64,000 bases of DNA from Erwinia tasmaniensis Et1/99 (GTDB taxonomy: Bacteria > Pseudomonadota > Gammaproteobacteria > Enterobacterales > Enterobacteriaceae): positions 2,480,001 to 2,544,000 of the forward strand of contig NC_010694.1 in the NCBI RefSeq assembly GCF_000026185.1, in the 5' to 3' direction. Below are positions 57,862-64,000 of the stretch, in pieces; within the stretch, counting starts at the first letter, position 1, and each line of letters begins with the position of its first letter. A model generated the notes under the pieces. The model made no database searches. It was not told where the DNA came from and saw only the letters and a list, made by a program, of their open reading frames with translations. A program made the translations under genes and the position numbers.

Positions 57862-58425
57862 TTGCAGATTGACGTCAATACGCTGATATCCCAGTACGGC
57901 TACTGGGCACTGTTTATCGGTTGCCTGGCCGAGGGGGAAACCTTTACGCTGCTGGGGGGCATAGCCGCCCATGAGGGACTGTTACGCTATGGCGGCGTGG
58001 TTCTGGCGGCCATGTTAGGCGGTATGCTCGGCGACTGCGCCCTGTTTTTTATCGGTCGTCGCTACGGTGAGACTATCCTGCTGCGTTTTAAAAAACATCG
58101 CCAGCATATTGCCCGCGCTAACCGCCTGATCCGCAACAGGCCAGTACTTTTTGTGATCGGCGTACGCTTTATGTACGGACTGCGCATTGTCGGGCCGATT
58201 ATTATTGGTGCCAGCCAGCTCTCTCCACGCAAGTTCCTGCTATGTAACCTGATCGGCGCGGCGCTGTGGGCAACCATTTTTGTTTCGCTCGGCTATCTCG
58301 GTGGTCAGGTTATTGCCCCCTGGCTGCATCAGCTGGACCATCATCTGAAACAGCTGTTCTGGTTGCTGTTGATAGTCGCCATCGTATGGGGCATCCGTAT
58401 TGCCTTGAAAAAGCGTAATAAATAG
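57862..58425 (+). CDS. yohD: YohD, DedA family membrane protein
   Basis: 187-residue DedA/SNARE-associated family membrane protein (E. coli YohD 192). The family signature GDCALFFIGRRYGE and the Arg-containing RFMYGLRIVGPIIIGAS are present. DedA proteins are implicated in lipid-carrier flipping and proton-motive-force homeostasis. TTG start at 57862 after AAAAAGGAG, divergent from yohC. Confidence 0.9.
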   Translation: MQIDVNTLISQYGYWALFIGCLAEGETFTLLGGIAAHEGLLRYGGVVLAAMLGGMLGDCALFFIGRRYGETILLRFKKHRQHIARANRLIRNRPVLFVIGVRFMYGLRIVGPIIIGASQLSPRKFLLCNLIGAALWATIFVSLGYLGGQVIAPWLHQLDHHLKQLFWLLLIVAIVWGIRIALKKRNK

Positions 58426-58678
58426 CCACTTCGCCGACGTTGAGCAGGTAAGTTTCACCGCCTGAGCGGCGTTACGGCGCTGGTTAATCGTAAAGATAGT
58501 TCCACAACAATAAATGCAGGTTCCCTCAAAAGCGATTATGCACATATAATGCGCAGCCGGTCGTATTCGTCACACTTCGCGTTACAGATCACCTGCTGCA
58601 ACTCGAACGTTTCGACTATCGTTGACCGGTATTGGGTCGTTTATCAACAGTCTACATGGCGCTACACCTGAAATTAAT

Positions 58679-59764
58679 ATGAAAAAAAGCATCCGAGCGT
58701 TTGTCACCCTAATCCTTACCGCAGCGGCCTTAAGCCACTCGGCTTTCGCTGTCGTTTACCCTCTTCCGGCCGCCAATAGCCGCCTGACCGGGGAAAACCT
58801 GGAAATTACCATTCCTCAAGACAGTAAACTTCCACTGGAAGCTTTCGCCGCTCAGTACCAGATGGGTCTGAGCAACATGATGGAAGCGAATCCGGGGGTG
58901 GACGTCTATCTGCCTAAAGCCGGCAGCAAACTGATTATTCCTCACCAGCTGCTGCTGCCAGACGCCCCGCGTGAAGGCATTGTGATCAACAGCGCAGAAA
59001 TGCGCCTGTATTACTATCCGAAAGGCACTAATACCGTGGTGGTTCTGCCAATCGGTATCGGCGAGCTGGGCAAAGACACGCCGATCGACTGGACCACTAC
59101 CGTTCAGCGTAAAAAAGATGGCCCGACCTGGACGCCGACCAAGAAAATGCATCAGGAGTACGCCGCGCGTGGAGAATCTCTGCCGGAGGTGTTCCCCGCG
59201 GGCCCTGACAATCCGATGGGCCTCTACGCCCTCTATATTGGACGCCTGTATGCTATCCACGGAACCAATGCCAACTTTGGTATTGGCCTGCGCGTAAGCC
59301 ACGGCTGCGTGCGCCTGCGTGCTGAAGATATTCAATGGCTGTTCAGCAATGTGCCGGTGGGTACCCGCGTCCAGTTCATCGACCAGCCGGTTAAAGCAGC
59401 GGTAGAACCGGATGGTTCACGCTATGTGGAAGTTCATAATCCGCTGTCACAAACCCAGGAGCAATTTGCTTCGCGTGAGCCGGTTCCGCTGAAGCTGGGC
59501 GATAAGGTGAACAAAGTGGTCTCCGATGCCAGCGTTAACGGTTCCAGCCTGGAAGCCGCTCTCAAGATGCGTTCAGGTATGCCGGTGAAGGTTAACGGTG
59601 CTGCCGGGGAGCCGATGGCCGCTCCGGTCACCACGCCTGAGCAGGAGGCGACGCCAGCCTCACCAGAGGCTTCGCCGGAAAGCCAGCAGGACGCCCCGTC
59701 GGAAGGGCAAAATGTGCCCGTACTCAATCAGCCAGGCCCGATTTACAGCCAGCCGAAATCTTAA
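58679..59764 (+). CDS. erfK: L,D-transpeptidase LdtA/ErfK-like
   Basis: Periplasmic L,D-transpeptidase of the group attaching Braun lipoprotein to peptidoglycan. Signal peptide (about 1-24), a LysM-like segment ([20 protein letters not shown]), then the YkuD domain with the catalytic Cys in [20 protein letters not shown]. Closest by eye to E. coli ErfK/LdtA. At 361 residues it is about 50 longer than ErfK; the extra is a Pro/Glu/Ser-rich C-terminal tail. Start taken at 58679, where the signal peptide begins, although no clear ribosome-binding site precedes it. Confidence 0.88.
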   Translation: MKKSIRAFVTLILTAAALSHSAFAVVYPLPAANSRLTGENLEITIPQDSKLPLEAFAAQYQMGLSNMMEANPGVDVYLPKAGSKLIIPHQLLLPDAPREGIVINSAEMRLYYYPKGTNTVVVLPIGIGELGKDTPIDWTTTVQRKKDGPTWTPTKKMHQEYAARGESLPEVFPAGPDNPMGLYALYIGRLYAIHGTNANFGIGLRVSHGCVRLRAEDIQWLFSNVPVGTRVQFIDQPVKAAVEPDGSRYVEVHNPLSQTQEQFASREPVPLKLGDKVNKVVSDASVNGSSLEAALKMRSGMPVKVNGAAGEPMAAPVTTPEQEATPASPEASPESQQDAPSEGQNVPVLNQPGPIYSQPKS

Positions 59765-59776
59765 TTTTTATGCGTT

Positions 59777-59812
59777 AAAAACCCCCCGTTCCACACGGAA
59801 CGGGGGGTTTTT
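59777..59812. terminator. Bidirectional terminator between erfK and dusC
   Basis: Very strong symmetric stem (AAAACCCCCCGTTCC / GGAACGGGGGGTTTT) with an ACAC loop and T-runs on both strands, shared by the two convergent genes. The dusC stop codon touches its right edge. Confidence 0.92.
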
Positions 59813-60743
59813 ACTGCGCATCGATAACGACCGCGATTTCATCCGAGGTTTTCAGCACCCGAACCTGCATAAACAGATCGGTCGCTTCTTCATATTCCTT
59901 GCGCAGATAGCCGAGCCACTGCTTAATGCGCGCCACATGATACAAACCGGTATCGCCCTGTTTTTCCAACCGGACATAGCGTTGTAGCAGCTGGACCACC
60001 TGTCGCCACGCCATGCGCGGCTCATTGTGTTTGATCACCCGACTGAGGTTTGGCACATTCAGCGCGCCGCGCCCGATCATCACCGCATCACAGCCGGTGA
60101 TCGCCATACAGTCCTGTGCGCTCTGCCAGTCCCAGATTTCTCCGTTGGCTATGACCGGAATCGACAGGCGCTGCCGGATCGCGCCAATCGCCTGCCAGTT
60201 TATCGCTTCTGCACGGTAGCCATCCTCTTTGGTACGCCCATGGACGGCCAGCTCGCTGGCCCCGGCCTGCTGCACCGCATCGGCAATTTCAAACTGACGT
60301 GAACCGGAGTCCCAGCCCAGGCGAATTTTTACCGTCACCGGAAGATGGGAAGGAACGGCTGCGCGCATCGCTTTTGCCCCCTGATAAATCAGTTCGGGAT
60401 CTTTAAGCAGCGTGGCCCCGCCACCGCTGCCGTTGACGGTTTTTGACGGGCAGCCACAGTTAAGATCCACGCCCCAGGAGCCGAGTTCAACCGCTCGGGC
60501 GGCATTTTCCGCCAGCCATTCGGGATATTGCCCTAGCAGCTGTATGCGAACCGGGGTGCCCGATGGGGTTCGGCTGGCGTTATCCAGTTCGGGGCAAAGA
60601 CGTTGAAAGCATTTGACCGGCAGCAGAGCATCCACTACCCGCAGAAATTCAGTAATACAGAGATCGTAGTCGTTGACGTCGGTCAGCAGCTCGCGCACCA
60701 GCGAATCGAGAACGCCTTCCATCGGGGCAAGTAATACGCGCAT
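59811..60743 (-). CDS. dusC: tRNA-dihydrouridine(16) synthase DusC
   Basis: FMN enzyme reducing U16 of tRNAs, 310 residues (E. coli 315). Motifs: [20 protein letters not shown], catalytic Cys in [28 protein letters not shown], and [10 protein letters not shown]. Start at the ATG 60741-60743; the open frame upstream overlaps nothing conserved. It lies 55 nt after rhlE on the same strand. Confidence 0.94.
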   Translation of the reverse strand: MRVLLAPMEGVLDSLVRELLTDVNDYDLCITEFLRVVDALLPVKCFQRLCPELDNASRTPSGTPVRIQLLGQYPEWLAENAARAVELGSWGVDLNCGCPSKTVNGSGGGATLLKDPELIYQGAKAMRAAVPSHLPVTVKIRLGWDSGSRQFEIADAVQQAGASELAVHGRTKEDGYRAEAINWQAIGAIRQRLSIPVIANGEIWDWQSAQDCMAITGCDAVMIGRGALNVPNLSRVIKHNEPRMAWRQVVQLLQRYVRLEKQGDTGLYHVARIKQWLGYLRKEYEEATDLFMQVRVLKTSDEIAVVIDAQ

Positions 60744-60798
60744 GGTAAACCTGTGGGGGGGTGATAACAGGGGGAAGCGGGCGCTTCCCCCCGATTGA

Positions 60799-62205
60799 TT
60801 AGCCGTTGTTCGCCGGGTTGGCGCGGCGCGGACGGGTTTTGTTAACGCGCGGAGCGCCGCCGTTGCCGCCTTCAGGACGTGCACCGCGTGCAGTACCCGC
60901 AGCGTTACCGTTGCCCTGACGACGTTCTCCGCCGGTACCGCTACGGTTTGCGCTGGCACTACGATCGCCGCCGCCACGAGGTGACTGTCCCTGACCACCG
61001 CGCCCGCGTCCACCGCCACCACGCTGCTGCTGACGACCGTTGATAATTGGCTCGGCCTTAATGCTTGGGTCAGGTTCAAAACCCTCGACCGCCATGCGCG
61101 GAATTTCACGTTTCAACAGGCGCTCAATATCGCGCAACAGCTTATGCTCATCCACGCACACCAGCGACAGCGCTTCACCCACGGCCGCAGCACGACCGGT
61201 ACGACCAATACGGTGTACGTAGTCTTCCGACACGTTTGGCAACTCGTAGTTCACCACATGCGGCAGCTCTTCGATGTCGATACCACGCGCGGCGATATCG
61301 GTCGCGACCAGCACGCGAATTTTACCCTCTTTAAAGTCGCTCAGTGCACGAGTACGCGCACCCTGGCTTTTATTGCCATGAATGGCGGCGGCGGTAATAC
61401 CATCTTTATTCAACTGCTCGGCCAGGTGGTTAGCACCGTGCTTGGTACGGGTAAACACCAGCACCTGCTGCCAGTTGCCGCGACCAATCAACAGCGATAA
61501 CAGCTCGCGCTTGCGCTTTTTATCCACCAGGTGAACATGCTGAGTCACCTGCTCGGAAGCGGTATTGCGGCGGGCGACTTCAACCTGCTCGGGGTTGTGC
61601 AGCAGTTTTTCCGCCAGGGTTTTGATTTCATCAGAGAAGGTCGCAGAAAACAGCAGGTTCTGACGTTTGGCTGGCAGTTTCGCCAATACGCGGCGGATAT
61701 CGTGAATAAAGCCCATGTCCAGCATGCGATCCGCTTCGTCCAGCACCAGGATTTCTACTTGTGACAGGTCAAGAGCATTCTGATGTTCAAGATCCAGCAG
61801 GCGGCCGGGAGTCGCCACCAGCACGTCCACACCGCCACGCAGTTTCATCATCTGCGGATTGATGCTTACGCCGCCAAATACCACCAGCGAGCGCATATCA
61901 AGATATTTACTGTAATCCTGCACGTTTTCGCCGATCTGGGCCGCCAGCTCACGCGTTGGGGTCAGGATCAGGGCGCGCACTGGACGCCGTCCTTTCGGGT
62001 GCGGATTGTGGCTGCTCAGCAACTGTAGCAGCGGCAGGGTAAAGCCTGCCGTTTTACCGGTGCCGGTTTGGGCACTGGCCATCAGGTCGCGGCCAGCAAG
62101 TACTACCGGGATTGCCTGGCGCTGGATTGGCGTCGGCTCGTTATAGCCCTGTTCAGCAACAGCGCGTAAAATATCGGCATTAAGGCCGAGAGAATCAAAT
62201 GACAT
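60799..62205 (-). CDS. rhlE: ATP-dependent RNA helicase RhlE
   Basis: DEAD-box RNA helicase of 468 residues involved in ribosome assembly and RNA turnover. Q motif ([13 protein letters not shown]), Walker [13 protein letters not shown] box ([14 protein letters not shown]), SAT, and HRIGRTGR are intact. The last about 85 residues form a Gly/Arg-rich low-complexity RNA-binding tail ([18 protein letters not shown]). Single promoter upstream, dusC downstream. Confidence 0.95.
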   Translation of the reverse strand: MSFDSLGLNADILRAVAEQGYNEPTPIQRQAIPVVLAGRDLMASAQTGTGKTAGFTLPLLQLLSSHNPHPKGRRPVRALILTPTRELAAQIGENVQDYSKYLDMRSLVVFGGVSINPQMMKLRGGVDVLVATPGRLLDLEHQNALDLSQVEILVLDEADRMLDMGFIHDIRRVLAKLPAKRQNLLFSATFSDEIKTLAEKLLHNPEQVEVARRNTASEQVTQHVHLVDKKRKRELLSLLIGRGNWQQVLVFTRTKHGANHLAEQLNKDGITAAAIHGNKSQGARTRALSDFKEGKIRVLVATDIAARGIDIEELPHVVNYELPNVSEDYVHRIGRTGRAAAVGEALSLVCVDEHKLLRDIERLLKREIPRMAVEGFEPDPSIKAEPIINGRQQQRGGGGRGRGGQGQSPRGGGDRSASANRSGTGGERRQGNGNAAGTARGARPEGGNGGAPRVNKTRPRRANPANNG

Positions 62206-62591
62206 AAAGTTGACTGACTCCGGATCCGCCCTGACCGCATCGCGGCGTAGTTTCCAGGGGGAGAGTTGACGCCAGGATCATTCCTGACGCTTGAATGAGA
62301 GCACAAACCACGGTGCATAAGGCGCTTATTATAGCAGACCCCGACGCGTTAAAGGCATTTATTATTATCTGTATCTGGCGAAATTTCCCTACGGGCTATT
62401 GCCGCACGGCCGCGTGTGTACACTAAAGTGACTGGAGACGCGCGGACAGTATAAAACCTGTGGCTGACTTACCCAGACAGGGCTGCTGTCAAACGGGTAG
62501 TCGCAGAATGATATTGCCGATATGACAACGTGCTCAAAACGGTATTCCAGGGGTACAAATGGCAGCGGGCCACCGAAGTGGCCCGTCTGGA
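62206..62591. other. Intergenic region rhlE / ybhQ with hairpin
   Basis: 386 bp holding the rhlE leader and promoter. A perfect 8-bp hairpin CGGGCCAC-CGAA-GTGGCCCG (62566-62585) directly follows the ybhQ stop and is its likely terminator. No gene seen. Confidence 0.55.
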
Positions 62592-62990
62592 CTAGCGTGG
62601 ACGCTGGCCCCGGTGCTGGGGCTGTACGCGCTCTTTCACCAGTAAAGAAACCAGTGCCGGCCCGGTCAGCATCATAACGCCGAAAGCGCCAAGCAGCAGA
62701 TTATTATGGATCACCCGTGACAGTACCAATAGCACCATCATCGCGGCACCAAAATAGTAGGTTGTGGTGACATCCTCGAGGAAATCGCCGATACGCCGCA
62801 GGCGCGGCAGGCGTTGAGTAAGTAACATCGCGGTAAACACGCCGGCGTATAACGCCAGCAGAATGGTACAAACCTGTAGCAGCGCCTGGTGTTTCCAACC
62901 CCACACCAGCGCGGCGATCAGCAGCAGGTGCAGTGCGATATGTACACAGTTTTGTCCAGTGACAATCTGAATACGATGGGACCATTTCAT
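62592..62990 (-). CDS. ybhQ: YbhQ, inner membrane protein
   Basis: 132-residue protein with four predicted transmembrane helices, resembling E. coli YbhQ (136): MKWSHRIQIVTGQNC at the start, LEDVTTTYYFGAAMMVLLVLSR and LTGPALVSLLVKE later. Function unknown. Start by homology at the ATG 62988-62990, after a GGGAGAAAT stretch. Confidence 0.88.
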   Translation of the reverse strand: MKWSHRIQIVTGQNCVHIALHLLLIAALVWGWKHQALLQVCTILLALYAGVFTAMLLTQRLPRLRRIGDFLEDVTTTYYFGAAMMVLLVLSRVIHNNLLLGAFGVMMLTGPALVSLLVKERVQPQHRGQRPR

Positions 62991-63476
62991 GTATTTCTCC
63001 CGGCAGACCCAACGGAGGTCGCCCAAGCGGGTTACCGAAACCAGTCAGTAACGTATTACCTCAGACTAACGTAGTTTTAGGATAATGCCGTAAATGTAAG
63101 CGCACATTACCCGGTTTTGTGACCAAGACTACACTCTTTCTTTCACTGGTTGAAAGCAAGAGTGTCATCAGTATGCCACAAAAGACGCGCGATTTTCATT
63201 TAAAGTCCCGATGAAGCCTGTTAGCGGCTGTCAGTCACCACGCCAGGTAGAATTCTGCCTCTGCGGGCAACGCTGGACGTTGAGCACTGGCATGGCCGGA
63301 CAGCATGAAGAAAACGACAGACGGCCTGTTTTAGAAAAGATGGTGCTTCTGGAGGGGAGAACGGCAAAGATAATAAGTTGGTGAGCAGGGGTGCAACATT
63401 AGGTCGCTTACCGTATTGCGAAGCAGTAGGGCTGGCACAGGGTCGAATTCTCCCACTCTGCGCCAGCCCCATTGTG
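62991..63476. other. ybhL-ybhQ intergenic region with two hairpins
   Basis: 486 bp without a convincing gene. Contains a nested stem ACACTCTT/AAGAGTGT plus CTTTCA/TGAAAG (63131-63165) and a second stem GGGCTGGC/GCCAGCCC (63429-63469) right after ybhL. The latter encloses GGGTCGAATTCTCCC, which resembles a tRNA T-arm; it is probably the ybhL terminator or a decayed tRNA-like element. Confidence 0.45.
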
Positions 63477-64000
63477 TTAACGGCGATTACCGAAGATGCG
63501 CAGCAACATAAGGAAAAGGTTAATAAAGTCGAGATACAGCGTCAGCGCCCCCATAATTGAGTAACGACGCAGATTTTCCTTGTCTGACACATCGATCCCT
63601 TCACCGATGTTTTTCAGTTTTTGCGTGTCGTAAGCCGTCAAACCGACGAACACGACCACTCCAATGTAGGTCACTGCCCACATTAATGCGGTGCTTTTCA
63701 GCCAGATATTCACCAGCGATGCCAATACAATGCCAATCAGCGCCATAAAGAGCATGCTGCCCATGCCGCTCAAGTCGCGTTTGGTGGTGTAACCCCACAG
63801 GCTCATGGCACCAAACATCCCGCCGGTCACCACAAAGGTGCTGGCGATAGAGGAATAGGTATAAGCAAGGAAGATGCTGGCCATCGTCAACCCGGTCAGG
63901 GCCGAATAAAGCATAAACAGTCCGGTTGCCACGGTTCCACTGAGCTTATGCACCATGCCTGACAGGACAAAAACCAGGGCCAGCTGGGCAATGATCAGGC
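63477..64000 (-). CDS. ybhL: YbhL, Bax inhibitor-1 family protein (5' end cut by window)
   Basis: C-terminal about 174 residues of a BI-1/YccA-type membrane protein; the N-terminus lies beyond the window edge (E. coli YbhL is 234 residues). Visible are the family blocks TGGMFGAMSLWGYTTKRDL, VVVFVGLTAYDTQKLK and the C-terminal LTLYLDFINLFLMLLRIFG. The family includes pH-gated calcium-leak channels; the role of YbhL is not established. Confidence 0.9.
   Translation of the reverse strand, partial: LIIAQLALVFVLSGMVHKLSGTVATGLFMLYSALTGLTMASIFLAYTYSSIASTFVVTGGMFGAMSLWGYTTKRDLSGMGSMLFMALIGIVLASLVNIWLKSTALMWAVTYIGVVVFVGLTAYDTQKLKNIGEGIDVSDKENLRRYSIMGALTLYLDFINLFLMLLRIFGNRR

Noticed and set aside
63429-63469. 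Functional tRNA gene
   Set aside because: Only a T-arm-like loop and a short stem are present; no anticodon or D arm could be folded.
63221-63472. 83-residue ORF on the minus strand in the ybhL-ybhQ gap
   Set aside because: No start context, overlaps the hairpin after ybhL, and composition looks non-coding; kept only as a possible repeat.
1-64000. CRISPR array
   Set aside because: No set of regularly spaced 25-40 bp direct repeats was seen; the only long direct repeat is the 289-bp pair flanking the island.

Overview
The window is chromosomal DNA of an enterobacterium of the Erwinia/Pantoea group (Erwiniaceae). Most proteins read as close relatives of Escherichia coli genes in partly conserved order (mntS-mntR, ompX, rhtA, dps, glnHPQ, ybiO, rlmF; ybiB-dinG; bglX-dld-pbpG-yohC-yohD-dusC; rhlE-ybhQ-ybhL), but these E. 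coli-like blocks are rearranged and separated by genes E. coli K-12 lacks, such as a complete histidine-utilisation (hut) cluster and idi. Species cannot be fixed from the sequence alone. No rRNA, tRNA, CRISPR array or intact insertion sequence was seen.

Layout. 1-8.1 kb: a sugar porter cut by the window edge, a chemoreceptor, a tripartite EmrA/EmrB/outer-membrane-factor drug efflux operon, and a decayed ybiR. 8.1-18.7 kb: manganese control (mntR and the small protein gene mntS, divergent), ompX, rhtA, dps, ybiI, the glnHPQ glutamine importer behind a sigma-54 promoter with NtrC-like sites, the large mechanosensitive channel ybiO, rlmF and a flavin reductase. 18.7-25.1 kb: a 5'-deoxynucleotidase gene whose 3' end is the insertion point of a 5.8 kb AT-rich island bounded by a 289-bp direct repeat. 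25.1-34.7 kb: hutG-hutI, hutF-hutD, hutC, hutH-hutU and an M20 amidohydrolase. 34.7-39 kb: ybiB, dinG, and an acetyltransferase/XRE-cupin pair. 39.1-44.5 kb: an mlrA-headed operon with SnoaL-like, SDR, FAD-oxidoreductase, DUF1365 and cyclopropane-fatty-acid-synthase-like genes, then a 34-residue membrane peptide gene. 44.5-45.7 kb: AT-rich, gene-poor. 45.7-64 kb: idi, a Sufu-domain protein, an MpaB-like protein, bglX, dld, a DUF3772 MscS channel, an acetyltransferase, pbpG, yohC, yohD, an LdtA-like L,D-transpeptidase, dusC, rhlE, ybhQ and the 3' part of ybhL.

The most interesting system is in the island: two overlapping reverse transcriptase genes, followed on the same strand by a structured intergenic region ending in a strong terminator. 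That region contains an ACACAC tract and two matched tetraloop hairpins. The arrangement matches a type 3 defence-associated reverse transcriptase system (DRT3: Drt3a + Drt3b + noncoding RNA). The same island carries a DUF2971 gene and a broken tyrosine recombinase. Integration duplicated the end of the nucleotidase gene and the last codons of hutG, so both chromosomal genes stayed intact.

Functionally, the hut genes form a complete five-step route from histidine to glutamate plus formate (HutH, HutU, HutI, HutF, HutG) under HutC, with repeated operator-like decamers at the promoters. The mlrA operon looks like a membrane-lipid modification cluster. The glnHPQ promoter indicates nitrogen control, and mntR/mntS manganese control.
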